From Gliomastix tumulicola (Eukaryota > Ascomycota > Sordariomycetes > Hypocreales > Bionectriaceae): a stretch of 64,000 bases of DNA. The notes under the pieces were generated by a model. The model worked only from the letters and a program-made list of their open reading frames with translations, was not told the DNA's origin and searched no databases. Position 1 is the stretch's first letter. Each line of letters begins with the position of its first letter. The translations under genes were made by a program, and so were the position numbers. This document shows, in pieces, positions 1-11,925 of the stretch. The stretch lies in NCBI GenBank assembly GCA_001599755.1, contig BCHX01000003.1, forward strand, positions 5,249,355 through 5,313,354, read 5' to 3'.

Positions 1-168
1 CAGTATGGTGAATTGCGCGGCAGTCACATGAAATGAGGTGGATGGACTTGTAAATGTATCGTCGACTATCAAGTAGGAGATTGGTTATGGCTCGAGCCGC
101 CGGCTACCTTGACAGAGGAAGGAGACGCGACAACCCCTAGTTACTCTCTACTCCATTCTCCAGGTGCC

Positions 169-1993
169 TTAGAGGGTATATAGAAAGTTGTCTAGTCCCT
201 CCAGCACCACAGCTCCTTCCTTGGCCTTCTTATTACAGTAATGAAACCAAACAGACAGGCCCGCTGTGCAGACCAGGATGCAGAAGTTGCAAGCCAGAGA
301 GGCGTAAACGCCGGGCAGATACCTCGGCAAATCCTGGCTCCTGAAGACCAGAGCACCCGCAATGCCTCCGACACCGCCGGCCCCAACGAGAGTGGCACTG
401 CAGAAGGCACGCTTCCAATGGCCTCGGATGTTGTTTGCCTGGTAGGTTAGGACTGGTGGTGTATTCCCGCTGGCGCCGGCAACGACAAGGAAGGTACCGA
501 AGTAGCGCACTCCATTCGAATGGTGGTAGGACATGACAACGAGACCGACGATGGCGACGACGGCATTGAAGGCAATGAAGGGGCCGCGCAGGCGGTAGCG
601 GTCACTGAGCCAGGCCTGTGCGTACATGTACAAGCCCGTGAAGACCCAAGGTGGCACAATGAGGCACTGCGCCTCAGCGGTATTGAAACCTAGTAGAGTG
701 GTTTATGTGTTAACGCTTGGTGTGCTTCGGCATAAAAGAGAAACCTCACAAGATCAGACAGATCTAGAGAGAGTCAAAACGGCTTACCTAGTCCAACGAG
801 AATGATTGGAAGAAAGTAGTTGATAGAATAGCCGACCGTCGTGACACAGAAGAACATGAAGGCAAACACCCAGATCTTCAAGTCAGCAGCCGGGGAAAGG
901 AACGCCGAGAAGGAGAAAGGCTCGGTCTGGGCGTCCTCCCGATCGCGGTTGACTCGACGTATGACGAAGTCTCTCTCCTCGCGGTTGAGAAACCTCCAGG
1001 ATAGATGAGCATCCTCTGGGAAACCGACAAGGAACACGAAAGAGGCGAGTGCCCCAAGGCAAGAAATGATACCCTCGATGATGAAGATCCACCTCCAGCC
1101 GCGTAAGCCGGCCTGCCCTTCCATCTTGGAAAGGCCGTAGGCAAGGATGCCGCCCAGAGCACCGGCCACACACCCGACGCCGTAGAAGACCGTGTAGCGC
1201 TTCTGTACTTCATATCGCGTGTACCACGTACTGAGGAGGTACACTGCGCCGGGAAAGAAGCCTGCTTCAAATACCCTATGGGATGATGTTAGTGATGCAG
1301 CTGAGGTGATGAAAGAATAGCAGGATGGACGCATGCCCATTCCATTCTGTCAGAGCCCAAAGTAATGCCACTCACCCAACAAGGACTCGCAAGCCAGCGA
1401 GCGTCTGCCACGTTTTAACGAACCCAATCCCAATCATGACAGCGCCCCAAGCCAACGTGATGCCACTGAGGAACCATCTTGGGCCGATCTTGCGCGTGAG
1501 AACAGTGCCAAGGGGCTGAAATACAGTGTATGCTGCAAAGAACGTGAGGATAACGATGGAGTAACGCGTTCCTACTTGAAGCTCCAAGTCTTGATTCAGG
1601 CCCGCGATGCCGGCGGTCGAGATGTTGATTCGGTCTACCAGCGATATGATATAGAGGCATGCGAGGATACCGACGAGTCTGTAGTCACTAGAGGGCTTTG
1701 TGTTAGTATTGATCGACCACTAAAACGTCTAACCTCAAGGCAGTGTAGTGATAAATAAGGGGGACACATGCTCTCTCTGTAAGACCTGTTCCAGCCCGCA
1801 AGCCAGAAGGGTAGAGTGGCACTTACATTCGACGAATGATGGCATGCTGCTGAGCGAGAGAGTAGGCCTCATCGGCGCCGATACCTTGTCTTTGCGACGA
1901 AGATGAGGAGGCGTCAAGCTCTTGCCGTGGGTGATCCGATGAGGCGGTCTTCTCATCCACGCCCTTGATGTGCTGGATATTCGGTACACTCAT
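169..1993 (-). CDS. MFS permease of the Dal5/TNA1 (allantoate/nicotinate, anion:cation symporter) family
   Basis: Plasma-membrane transporter, probably importing a small organic anion such as a nicotinate- or allantoate-like compound; the substrate is inferred from family only. Four exons are read on the minus strand: 1993-1827, 1687-1376, 1275-788 and 689-169, giving about 495 aa, normal for the family. The start ATG (1993) opens a hydrophilic N-terminus of about 55 residues, followed by the 'DYRLVG' entry to TM1 and about 12 hydrophobic segments. 'RKIGPRWFLSG' in the TM2-3 loop and 'VFEAGFFPG' in TM4 are recognisable ACS-family signatures, and the central loop carries 'FPEDA'. All introns begin GTAAGT, GTGAGT or GTAAGC and end TAG. 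It is transcribed in the same direction as the DUF1365 gene, whose 3' end lies about 500 bp upstream of it. No lesion seen. Confidence 0.85.
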
Positions 1994-2489
1994 TTTTGCT
2001 GGTGCCGACTTTGACCTCACGTCGAGGGTAGCAACTGCGACGTTCGGATACAACGGGGAGAAGACAGGACAGAAAGGAGACGAATAAGGAATTGGAAGTT
2101 ACAATCACATGGAGACGAAAAAAACGTGGCAAAGTTGGGGAAGGTTGGGGGGGCGTGATGGACGGAGATAATGGATTTGTGTCTAGGCTGGGGGGACTGG
2201 TACATATCGCACGCGCACAGGGACGGTTGGTTTGTCCCGCTGTGAAGTGACTGAGAGGACTTATGGGCTCATTATTGCGCCTGATGCTACCCAACACGGA
2301 GGTTGTATTCGGCGTTACCACAAGGAAGAGTGCATTGCATATCCATATCCGCCCGCCGCAAGACATGGTGCAGCACGCTCGGGCTTTTTGTCCTCAACCT
2401 CCTCCTTTGCCAAGTGAAGACTGTGCCACACGGGATGTATCAGCGCCGGCTGAAGATGAAATGACAATTGACTACGTCTCTGTAGCTCT
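1994..2489. promoter_or_regulatory. Intergenic region, 5' of the Dal5-like permease
   Basis: About 500 bp between the permease start and the 3' end of the DUF1365 gene. It contains G-rich runs near 2140-2195 (GGGGGGGCGTG and GGGGGGACTGG). No gene or RNA is recognised; it presumably holds the permease promoter. Confidence 0.5.
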
Positions 2490-4431
2490 CTATTCGCCGC
2501 CAATGACACCTGCCAACGTTGTTCTCCACTGCAAGAGCAACGTGGCCAGCATGTACTTGAGTTGAAGGCGAGGATCGCCCTTATCGTGGACGAACTGGTC
2601 CAGGAAGCAGTCTGCGCTGTACCCATGTTTTATAGTGGGCGCAGTTGGTCGCAGTTCCGCTTGCCGCTTGCTCAGCGTTGCATTGCCACCAGGATGCGGG
2701 TTGTTGCTGGGGCCTCGACCCCTGGAGGAGGGCAGCCCGGGATCAGGATATGCCCCCGGTAAAGGTGCAATCCTGCGCAACCGGGCGTGTACTGTCCAGA
2801 GCCAGTTCAGCGCGGAGTTTCCGATATTAGGCAATTTGGCGATGGGGTGACCGCTGGCCGATGCTGTTGGTTGACTCGTCTCCCGAGACAATGACAACTG
2901 CTCCTCTCGAGCTCGGATGGTCATTATGAGGCCTGACGCGTCATCAGACCACGCCGCCCGGTTTTCATGGTGAGGATCAAGCAGCACATCCTGCAGCAGG
3001 TCGGCTAGTTTGCTGTATGTGATCATCCGCCGGTAAAAGTGTGGTGCGTGAATCCGCAGGCTGTGGTTGGTGCCCGGTTTGTCGAATTTGAGGGCAGATG
3101 AGTACAGCTGCTTTCCGTGAATGCCAGGGTAACTCATCGACAGACAAATGCAATCATACGTAGACCGCGTCTGGAGAATATGATCCAAGTATTGGACCAG
3201 CACAGATCCAACGAGCGCCTCTGATGCCGTTGGTTGGCGCGCAACGGCAGATTCTCTTGGCTCAGGGCGATACCAGATGTGAATTTTCCGTACTTGAGCT
3301 AGCCAGACGGCCTGGAAGACTATCCTTGGATCTGAGATTTCACTTAGCCAGGCTATACGAGTGGCATTTCGGTCAGTCGCAGGGGTGAGAACTGATGATG
3401 GAACGTACAAGTGATCAGGATTGTCCAGCCCCAAGCTGTGAGAAGCCACAATGACGCCAACATTGAGCACTGTGCAGGGTCATATGGAGGCATCTCGGAC
3501 CACCAGCGAGCCACAAGCTTGGTGATGCCTTTGGACGACCGTAGTGTGATCGTGATTGAGAGTCTCCCGTCCTTTTCTGGATCGGTTGTGGACAGCACGT
3601 ATGAACCCTTTCTTGAGCTGAAAGGTGAGACATGAAAATCCTTCTCGTGGGTTTGCTTGAATTCGATTGCCCTGGCACTGCTACCATGCCCATGCTGCTG
3701 CTGCTGCTCCTGTCTCGAGAATAGGTACATCCGTCGTTCCGAAAAGGTATTATTCACCTCAGCAATGACATGCATCAGTTGCTTCTCGGACGTGTACAGG
3801 TACCAGAAGGATGCTGGGCTGAACCTGTAACTGAAGAGGCAGGGAGTAGTGACGAGGTAGACATGGGGATAATCCGAGGGAACCAAACCCTGAGCATCAG
3901 TGAACGATCGTCGGTCAGCTGGGATTTCATGAATCCGTGCACGAATGTGTGAATGAGCTCAGGTGTAGAGAAACTTGCCTGCTCCCTTAAATAGCCGTCG
4001 AGATTTGCAGATAGCGTCGATCCGTCTCGACCCCGATGCAAATGACCCCTGGCGAATACACGCAGCCAGCCCCTGTCCCACCAGCGTATTTCATCGTCGT
4101 CTATGGAGAGGAGCCAGTTGGACTTTGGAGACCGCACAGGAACCCCGACGGATAGTGAAGAGTACGTGAAACCGTGAAATATAGGAGACACGCGATGGTG
4201 GGAGATCTTGGCCAAGATGATCTGCGTCTTGTCGATGGAGATGGTGCTTCTTGAGGCACTGACTGCAGACTGATGACTCGAAGATGGTCGATTGCTCTTG
4301 CGTGACTGCAGGTACTGCATGATTGCGGATATCAAAATTGAGAGGGGTAGGAGATAAAAGATGAGGGACGTTGGGCTGGTCCAACTGGGCGGCAGGCCCA
4401 TCGGAGGGTGTAAAGACGTCAGGTTGTTCAT
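2490..4431 (-). CDS. DUF1365 (COG3496) family protein
   Basis: Three exons on the minus strand, 4431-3943, 3889-3409 and 3352-2490, give about 610 aa. A membrane anchor lies at residues 20-42, followed by the DUF1365 core: 'KISHHRVSPIFHGFTY' opens the domain, 'DYPHVYLVTTP' and 'FSPASFWYLYT' follow directly after intron 1, then 'EVNNTFSERR' and, after intron 2, 'IHIWYRPEP'. Bacterial members are about 250 aa; the extra C-terminal half is usual for fungal versions. The biochemical role is unknown. In bacteria the gene commonly sits beside a COG2907 FAD protein and a cyclopropane-fatty-acid-synthase-like methyltransferase, suggesting a role in modifying unsaturated lipids. A COG2907 homologue lies about 7.5 kb downstream in this window (11926-13818). 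Intron 1 (53 bp, GTGCAC donor) is a weak donor, but its frame and the domain continuity support it. Confidence 0.8.
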
Positions 4432-4826
4432 TGGTTATTTCACTGTGGTCAACTCGTTGGGGGCCGACTCAGCTGAGGGGAGAGAGGAAGAGTATTGATC
4501 CCTGAAACTATAAGGGCTTTGTCTGGGAAGGATGGGGTAACATGCTCTGCATAAGTATGATCGGTAAAGTGAGTCTAACTGGATGACACGATAGGGTGCT
4601 TCTAAATCTGGGCCACTTTCTGAACTGAGCGATGATCGCTGCCGGTTTTGCCTGGTTTATCAAGTCTCCATAAATCGAACGTGACAAGGACCACAGAAGG
4701 CAAGAATGAGAATGGCAGTCCCTGGAGGTGCCATGTGCAAGGGGTAGCCACCTCTATACTAATATTTGGACATGAGGAAAGACTAGTATTGCTTCTTGGT
4801 GAAATGACGCAAATATTGATTACTGG
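4432..4826. other. Intergenic, no gene seen
   Basis: Roughly 400 bp upstream of the DUF1365 gene and downstream of the MCT-like transporter, so it holds the DUF1365 promoter and the transporter terminator. An open frame of 98 codons (from 4648, plus strand) runs into the antisense of the transporter and has no recognisable features. Confidence 0.4.
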
Positions 4827-6283
4827 CTACTTGGAGGCCATCTTACTCATGCGCCGTAGGTGTACAATAGGATATACCGTAAGTGCTGCAGCCGTCATCA
4901 TAAAGACGCCAGCAAAAACCGGGAGCTGCCACCAGCCCCCGTGATCACCACTATCCTGAGAAGAGCCCTTTCTATCATAGATTGCTCCCCCAGCAGGACT
5001 TCCAATCAGCATTCCCACCCCAACGAAGACCCAGTACATGCCGGATCTTGTCCCGACCACAGCCAGGGAGGGGCAGAAGAGGGGGATAAAGGCGCCGGGC
5101 AGGGCAACCAAGACACCTGAGATCATGCCCCAGAAGACGGACCAGGCTATGGTGCTGGCGATAGTGTCGACTACAGACCAGCAGAAGAGCAAGATGGAGC
5201 CAAACACGAGGCAGACCGAGATGGTCTCGGTTGGGCCCCAGATGGCGGCGGCAAAACCGGCAAGGAGGCGACCAGCGACGGAAGAGCCGTTGAGGATGGC
5301 TAGAAGATCGAAGCCGAAGTCTGGACTAGCCGAAGGAATCCTCTCCACAGTGACCAGGGGGAGATACAAGGAAGGAATGTAGTAGGCTGTGGCGCTGCAC
5401 ACGGAGGCGACGCACAACAGCATAAAAGGGAGGTCGGTCAGGGCGGACGGATCAAAGAAGCGACGAAGACTGAGCGCTGCCACCTTCTGCCGGCTCATCA
5501 AGACCACGTAAGACACAAGGTAGAGCCCCCATGCCACGAAGCCAATAGATCGGACGGTCCAAGGGAAGCCTATCTGTGGTACAAGGAAGCGAAACATAAC
5601 GGGATAGATGATTCCACCTAGCATCAGGCATGAGTAAGGGGTTCTGATCCGCAGCCCCTGAGGGAGCACGCGTCAATGGCTGGATCTTACCGATACTGCT
5701 GCCACATGCCATCAACCCCATGGCTTTGGCTCGGGTCGCAGGGTTCGTCAAGCAAGTTGCCGCCGCTGCCACACTGGGCGTGAATGCGATGCCGGCACCG
5801 AGACCAACGCAGATGGCCTGAGAGAGGAAGACTTGATAGTATGTGTCGGACAGGCTGAGCATCATCAGACCAAACACTTGCAGATTGGTACCGGAGAGCA
5901 GCAGCACCCCGTACCAGCCATGGTCAAAGGCTGGACCGGCCAGCACGCCAGCTGATAGGGTCAGAAAAGCAGCAGTAGTCGAGATCCACGAGAGGTTGGA
6001 GCTGGAATGACCGCGGAGCAAGACCTGTTCGTAATAGGTCTGAAAGACGCCAAAGGTGAGGAGAAGTCCCCTGGAACGCTCTTAGCTGCCACCATACCAT
6101 GATACCTTGGGATTCCAGCCATTGCTACACTCACCATGTGTTGAAAAACACAACAAAAGTGCTTAGAATCTGGAGCCAGCCCCTGGGCGTGATCCCAGTG
6201 TGTGCAGGGGCTGGCGTTTCTGGGGCAGAAGCGCTAATTGTGAGCTCTGATTTGGCGGCCACATTATTGCTTTGATTTGACAT
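4827..6283 (-). CDS. Monocarboxylate-porter-like MFS transporter
   Basis: Plasma-membrane transporter of the fungal MCT-like branch of the major facilitator superfamily; substrate unknown. Three minus-strand exons, 6283-6135, 6070-5691 and 5617-4827, give 439 aa, typical of the family. The N-terminus is about 35 polar residues. TM1 then follows with 'GLLLTFGVFQTYYEQVLL', which spans intron 1 and is characteristic of fungal MCT-like proteins, along with 'SSNLSWISTTAAFL'. The central 'ATRAKAMGLMACGSSIGG' spans intron 2, and about 12 hydrophobic helices are present. It is divergent from the 2-oxoglutarate oxygenase at 6988, with about 700 bp of shared upstream DNA, so the two may be co-regulated. 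No lesion seen. Confidence 0.85.
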
Positions 6284-6987
6284 GATTTCCCGTGAATATG
6301 GAGTAAGATGACCACAAGATGGATAAGAGATGGGAGTTTTGCAGCTTAAAAGGACCTGGTTATTGGACCGAGATTTGGGCAGAGATGATTTTAGACGGAG
6401 GACGAGCGGACTCGCTACTGCTATAGCTAGACCATTACAATACACTGCCGAGGCTTGACATTCTCCCTTATTGATGAATGACAGGAAAAGCTGGACGATG
6501 GTTGATCATCGCTGTCACTCTGAGATGGAAGGTTGTAGCAAATTATCACTCCCCCCACCTATCAGAATGAGCACTGCACAACTGCCGCTCACTGCCGTTT
6601 GCCACTGCCGCTTTTCAGTCCCGATTTAGGTGGTATTTTTCGGCAAGTCGTTTGCAGAAGTGGCCAAGGTCGAAAACGAGTGTGTTGGTTGGCGTTACCT
6701 CGGATGGCGCTACTTCGGCTTACGACACGTCATGCTGCTTGTTGACGTTGAGTTGGTGGGTTGCATTGCATTGATCCTCTGTGCGGCGAGGATGTCTGAT
6801 CACTAACACACAGTTCATTTGCCAGCCATGCGCACTGTCAGCCCCTTCCCCCCGCCCGCATCATCCTCACCCTGGCTGGTCCGATAATCCTCCAGGCTTC
6901 TAGCATCATCATCATCAACACTACCGTCACATCTTTGCGTTGCAATTTTTGTCTGACTCACTTTCCGTTCCGGCGCGCGCGCTTGCA
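6284..6987. promoter_or_regulatory. Divergent promoter between MCT-like MFS and 2OG oxygenase
   Basis: About 700 bp flanked by two divergently transcribed genes. It contains three tandem-like CACTGCCG/TTGCCACTGCCG blocks at about 6586-6615 and a loosely repeated GGCGTTACCTCGGATGGCGCTACTTCGG at about 6693-6719. It ends in a CT-rich stretch just before the oxygenase ATG. No coding sequence is supported. Confidence 0.5.
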
Positions 6988-8118
6988 ATGGCCTCTCAGA
7001 AGCTCTTCAAAGATGTGCCGCCTTTCCCCGAAGATGTCGCGACGATGCCCATGCGCACAATCTCCCTAGCAGACCTGCGGTCGGGCGCCCAGAGCACTGC
7101 CCAGGAGGTCCTTCTTGCGTGCCAGGATCTGGGCTTCTTCCTGCTGGATCTGCAGGGCGATGAGCTTGGTGATAAGATGATAGGAGAAGTTGATGAACTC
7201 TTTGGCGTTGGGAAGGACGTCATGAATCTCCCGGATGAAGTAAAGCAGGAGTATCTGCACGATATCCCCAGAAGCTTCCTAGGGTACGTTGCAGCGACAG
7301 ACTTGAGCACGCTCGAGCAGCCTAGACATTGCCCGATGAATATACTTAAGAAATCGTTGATCATTAGATTCAAACCTCGCGGGCAAGCAAGGACAGAGAC
7401 CAACGAGCCGGATCGCTTTGAGTGGTTCAACATCGGCCAGGACGGTCTGATGGGGACAGGTCCCTTGCAGCCTCTCCCTCAGCAGGCTCACAATCGCCTT
7501 GATCTGTTCAAGTCCTTTCTGAGCCACGGCCAGAGCGTCATCTCTACCATCAGTTCCTCCATTGCTTCTCAGTTGTCCCTGGCTCCGGATGCGTTCACCT
7601 CCCTCCAGCAGCCCACGAAGCCCTCGGGGACCGTCATCAGGTTCATCAAGGCCTTCGCTGTGCCCGAGGGCGACACGCTTCGTACAAGCATGATCCACCA
7701 CACCGACTTTGGCACTGTCACTCTGCTAGCCAACGTGGTCGGCGGGTTACAGATCCTGCCTCCCGGCGGCGAAGCGGCGGACCCAGAGGCATGGCGGTGG
7801 GTGAGACCGCAGCCCGGATGCCTCATCGTGAATCTTGGAGATGCCATGGTGCAGTGGACAGGGGGAGTCCTGCGGAGCAATGTGCATCGTATAAACTACG
7901 GGCCAGGGCAGCAGCGGACGGTGGACAGGTACAGCCTTGCTATTCTGGCGAGGGCTCAACATGACGCGAGCATGAGGAGTATTGTGGGAGGCGAAGAAAG
8001 CCGCACCGAGGATGATGATTTGTCGGCTTGGGAGTGGGAGGTGAAGAAAGCCATGTCACTGAAGAGAGGAGATGCCGTGATGGAGAGTAAAGGGGGCAGA
8101 TCACAACAGGCAGTTTGA
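6988..8118 (+). CDS. 2-oxoglutarate/Fe(II)-dependent oxygenase (isopenicillin-N-synthase-like)
   Basis: Soluble non-haem iron oxygenase of the DIOX_N plus 2OG-FeII_Oxy type; the substrate is not predictable. Two exons, 6988-7283 and 7368-8118, give 348 aa. The 84-bp intron preserves the frame, but translating through it inserts residues inside the conserved stretch; splicing yields 'FLGFKPRG...DRFEWFNI', the expected family pattern. The start chosen is the ATG at 6988 ('MASQKLF'), because the frame upstream has no ATG and reads as leader. Iron ligands are visible as H-x-D in 'HHTDFG' (about residue 209) and the distal His in 'NVHRI' (about 272). The 2OG-binding R-x-S is 'RYS' (about 286). Its 3' end faces the rhodopsin-like gene with only about 120 bp between them. 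Confidence 0.85.
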   Translation: MASQKLFKDVPPFPEDVATMPMRTISLADLRSGAQSTAQEVLLACQDLGFFLLDLQGDELGDKMIGEVDELFGVGKDVMNLPDEVKQEYLHDIPRSFLGYVAATDLSTLEQPRHCPMNILKKSLIIRFKPRGQARTETNEPDRFEWFNIGQDGLMGTGPLQPLPQQAHNRLDLFKSFLSHGQSVISTISSSIASQLSLAPDAFTSLQQPTKPSGTVIRFIKAFAVPEGDTLRTSMIHHTDFGTVTLLANVVGGLQILPPGGEAADPEAWRWVRPQPGCLIVNLGDAMVQWTGGVLRSNVHRINYGPGQQRTVDRYSLAILARAQHDASMRSIVGGEESRTEDDDLSAWEWEVKKAMSLKRGDAVMESKGGRSQQAV

Positions 8119-8241
8119 TACATCCAAAGATTCCACCAAAGCTTAGCGACCTGCGCAATACTTTGCCAGTCCAGACTATCCCATTACATAGCTATAAGCA
8201 AAACTCCATCAACACCGCACTTCAATCTACAAGACTGCCAG

Positions 8242-9711
8242 TCAATGCCTCGTCGACACCTTCGTCCAGGGCTCTATCATGTTCTTACGGTGCTCCTCCT
8301 CTTGGATAGAGTCGGCAGACTCCATCGAAATATCAATGCTCGTATGCAGCCGAATGTTCCTGCTGCTCCCTCTCTCCAATGCGTGAGGCGAGTCTCTCAG
8401 CGGGACCTCGTCTGCTTCGGCGTGCGACTCAACCACGCTCCTGTAAGGGAAGGTCTTGACGTTTGTCAGCGAGCGTCGTTGCAGCTTACTGTTCCCCGAA
8501 TTGCTGCCATCGCTGCCTCCATCGAGGCCGTTATGGCGGTTGTGGCTCCCGAAGCCGCTGCCGTGCGTTCCGGCATTACTGCTGCGGCCGTACCGCGCCG
8601 ATATGAGGGTCCGTCCCTTCTGGCGGATGCTGCGCACAATTGTGAACGTCGCGGGGAGATCGGCGACAATTTCGGCCAGGTTGCGCTCGATGACGGTGCA
8701 GAGATAAACGCGGTGCAGGGCCCAGGTGAAATCGGGATTGTAGAAGTCGTAATCGAAGGCCACGCGGACAATGGACGACGCAAAGACCCTGCCAAGTTAG
8801 TTTTAGTTAACGACTGTCGGGGGGCAATGGGAAAGAAAGGATACAAGGGGCGCATACAGCAAGCCTGAACCAGTCAGTCCAATTAATATGATCCTCTTCT
8901 TCAAGTCCATGTTCAAGTTTCCGAAAAAGTAGATGGGCGATAGGGCGTAGACTAGATCGGTCACACTGTTGATGCCTTTGTGCAGTTGTCAGCCTGGCAG
9001 TAGAGAAAGTATTTTGGACTTCGTGACATACATGTAAAGATGATGATGGAACGGACCAAAGTCTCGATGCTTTGAACCTCTCCAGGAATATCGGGAGTCC
9101 ACAACTTGCGTAGAGGTCTCGCCTGGAGACCCCAGAAGATTCCTTGACCGAGGGAGGCAGCGGTGGTGATGGCGATAAGGACGTATAGAATGCGTGTCAT
9201 GATGATGTGCGTTCCGCGAATCAAGTTAATGATAAAGACGCTGATAGAGATTTTGACAGCCCAGAGGGCGATGTTGGCCATCAAAATGAGGTACTGGCTG
9301 GTCTGCTTCAAGAAAAGCACGTCAGGTCTGTCGATGTACTGGAGATGGCGGCCGAATCCAGCGTCCAGCATCTGGAGTTCGAGCATATTTCCCGTCAAGT
9401 TGAAGGCCTGAATAATGGTGTTAGCTCGGTCACGAGACTCGATGAGAACATGCTTAGGAGACGGGGCGGTTGGAGAGAGTGGGAGAATGACAAAGCGGAT
9501 GGCTGGTCCCTACCAGTGTAACTATCATCAGGTAGTCGGAAGCGCTGAGGCCGAGGCGGGTTATGAGCTTCATGGCCACGCGTGATACTGTCGACACAAT
9601 GATCAGGACGCTGAACAGGACGCAAAGAATGAATAGCGAGATGCCCTTGTCCGCGTCGGGGAGGTCTGGGTCGAATTTGATGAAGTCATTGTCCTTCCCT
9701 TGGGACGGCAT
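8242..9711 (-). CDS. Rhodopsin-like 7TM membrane protein (fungal rhodopsin/PTH11-related domain)
   Basis: Integral membrane protein, possibly a receptor-like sensor; function unproven. Four minus-strand exons, 9711-9514, 9407-9032, 8975-8858 and 8788-8242, give about 412 aa. TM1 is 'GISLFILCVLFSVLIIVSTV', then 'MKLITRLGLSASDYLMIVTL', the L-[GS]-x-[DS]-D-x-x-x-hydrophobic pattern of this family. 'QTSQYLILMANIALWAVKIS', 'WTPDIPGEVQSIE', 'INSVTDLVYALSPIYFF' and 'LVFASSIVRVAF' follow in the expected order. After the seventh helix a soluble tail of about 120 residues is rich in Ser, Gly, Asn and Arg. Every intron phase closes correctly. The arrangement is tail-to-tail with the 2OG oxygenase. Confidence 0.85.
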
Positions 9712-10992
9712 GTCGATGGTGGCTTTTTTGGCACGACAGAAAAAGAATTCAAGGAGGGAAATGGAAAAGGACTGCAGGAGCCAGGCCAAAAAAAAAAAAA
9801 AGTACTTTGGGGAAGAGGAAAAGCTCTTGTCTTGACAGCTCAGAAAAGGGGACCCAAGTTCATTTGCACCCGTCCATTTATTTCCCGCCGGTCAATTGAA
9901 GCTGCTTCATTGGACCTGTACTCAGGTACCATCATTTGTACATGAATACGAGAATGGCAAGGAGCATATGCGTTAGAGAGTCAGCTGTATTTGCTGCGTG
10001 CTCACGCTGTTCTTCAGCGCGGACGTAGATTCAAAGGGGGGACATGAATGACGGCGGGCAGAAAGCAGAAAGCAGAAAGCAGGGCCTGACATCCTTCACA
10101 CGTAAAAGAGGGTGTCTTGCGCGTTGGCTGACCTTCCAAGAGCGGAGTGTCCTCCCCGCGACTGATGATTGAGGTACGCATGCACAAGCAAGCACGGCAA
10201 TAAGCAATAAGCCATGCTCCTCGAGTGCAATGTACAGTCGCAGTCTCATGATCCTTCGGAAAATCCCTTCCCTCCCTAGAATGGAGGGTTGCTTTTCTGT
10301 GCCTCACCCATAATTCCAGTCAGAGTCGCATCTGTCGCATGTCAATATTCCGACTCCACCTGACAGGGACCGTGCCGGGGGTGAGGAGGACGACGAGGAG
10401 GAGCAAAAGAACAAGGACGACGGCGGCATATCAGCAGGAGTAAGCTGTGCCGCCGTGGGGTTGCATTGGCGGGTGAGACGGAATGGCAACTGCAACGCAG
10501 CTCCGCATCAGAGATAGCCACTGCACTTGGGTGACAATGCGCCTGGAGCGACGTGGGCCAGCGTTGGTCCCAGCTCAAGCGCTCTGTGTCGCATGTTCAT
10601 TAAGGCAGGCGGACTTCTGTTGATGTGTTATTTCCAGCCTCGGTTCAACATGTCTTCCATCAATGTACTCGTAGTACCCAGGCACACAATACCCAGACGC
10701 AGTATGTGAACCGCACGGCACCACAAGTCCTATCCGCACGCATTTGGAATTCCTGGAGCGCTCTGCTGGTGCCGATCAGGCCCCTTCCTGAACTTGTACG
10801 TCATATCAAGGGCTGCTGGTCCAAGATGGGGTGCCATGCGACCAACAGTGTCACATGACTACTAACCAGCTACTGGTGCGCTGGCAGAGGCTTCACAATC
10901 ACTTCTCCGGCTGATTTTCCTCAATCCCCGCCATCCGAGTCTGACCTGCGAGATCACGTCAAGACCTTCCAAATCAAACGCATTTTACAAAT
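9712..10992. other. Intergenic, about 1.3 kb, no gene recognised
   Basis: Shared upstream region of the rhodopsin-like gene and the HotDog gene (head-to-head). It contains an A homopolymer of about 14 nt at 9788-9801 and a triple GAAAGCA repeat (AGAAAGCAGAAAGCAGAAAGCAG) at about 10061-10083. A CGACGACGAGGAGGAGC purine-rich stretch lies near 10388-10403. Short open frames here show no family features. Confidence 0.4.
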
Positions 10993-11754
10993 ATGGATAG
11001 CAACAAGAACAGCGGCAGCAATGACGGCAAGGCCAAGGCGATGTCACGGCTCGCCCAATCAGCTTATCACTCTCCCTACTCTCGCTCAGGCGCTCCTCCT
11101 GGACCCCATCCAAACGTCACTGATCCCTACGCGTCGCTCCGGGCCAGCGCGCTCAGCACCCTCGAGGCCATGGGCTACGACCCCAGAACCATGGTCGAGC
11201 ACGGAGTTCTTTGGGCCGAGCATCAGGACCCCTTTGGTCACGTCATGCAGTCCCAGTACATGCAGTTCTTGGGCACCTGCTTTCACCGTGTCATGGAGAG
11301 TTACCACGAGTACCTGAGCGACGACGAGTATGATGGCATGGTCTCTGGGAGGACAGTCATTCCCGCTGTTCGCAGGTACCAGCTGGATATCCGGAGGCAG
11401 GTGACATATCCTGACACTGTCCGTCTCTCTCTCTCTTATGCGAGCTTAATGATGCGTCATGAAACTTACCCGTTCTTCACACAGCTTATCGCAGCGTACC
11501 GCCAAGAGCGCATCGAGCCTACACGCAATAATGGAGTCACATCACTCTTCTCTCTCAAGCAGCAGGCCATCGTGGCAGAGGTCCGGGGCTCTGTTACGTA
11601 CATGAGCCTGAAGACAGGACGTCCCGTCGACGTGCGAAGCCTGGGAGGCAATTGGCCCGCCCTATACGACGGCTTCACTCAGTGGTCGGCCGAGTCTCAA
11701 GCTCGCAAGGAGAAGTGGGACAGCGAGAATGGGAAGTCCAAGCCCAAGGTTTGA
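10993..11754 (+). CDS. HotDog-fold thioesterase-like protein
   Basis: Probable acyl-CoA thioesterase-type (4HBT/HotDog) protein; the substrate is unknown. Two exons, 10993-11418 and 11485-11754, give 231 aa. The intron (66 bp, GTCCGT donor, CAG acceptor) keeps the frame, but its removal restores 'YPDTLIAAYRQERIEPTRNNG', which continues the domain; the retained version would add 22 low-complexity residues. The HotDog core begins at 'WAEHQDPFGHVMQSQYMQFLGTC', with the D-x-x-G-H-V-x-x-x-x-Y helix motif typical of the fold. It continues with 'FSLKQQAIVAEVRGSVTYMSLKTGRP'. The first 50 residues are polar and may be a targeting or disordered segment. It is tail-to-tail with the COG2907 gene. Confidence 0.75.
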   Translation: MDSNKNSGSNDGKAKAMSRLAQSAYHSPYSRSGAPPGPHPNVTDPYASLRASALSTLEAMGYDPRTMVEHGVLWAEHQDPFGHVMQSQYMQFLGTCFHRVMESYHEYLSDDEYDGMVSGRTVIPAVRRYQLDIRRQVTYPDTVRLSLSYASLMMRHETYPFFTQLIAAYRQERIEPTRNNGVTSLFSLKQQAIVAEVRGSVTYMSLKTGRPVDVRSLGGNWPALYDGFTQWSAESQARKEKWDSENGKSKPKV

Positions 11755-11925
11755 AGCACCTGAAAGGCCAAGCGTTGGATCATCTGCGCTAGGTAAGTCA
11801 TTCTCGGGCTAAACAGGGAAAGGACACGAGAAGAACGAATATATGAGGATACTTGTAGTCATACGGAGGATTTCTATCTAGCAGCAGTATCTAAAATGAA
11901 TGCAATGTATCAAAATTGTCCAGCT

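Noticed and set aside
8245..8868. 207-codon plus-strand frame opposite the rhodopsin-like gene
   Set aside because: It is antisense to real exons 3 and 4 of the 7TM gene and crosses its introns; a shadow frame.
10061..10083. GAAAGCA triple repeat as a CRISPR-like or satellite array
   Set aside because: Three short units with no spacers; an ordinary microsatellite in a eukaryotic intergenic region.
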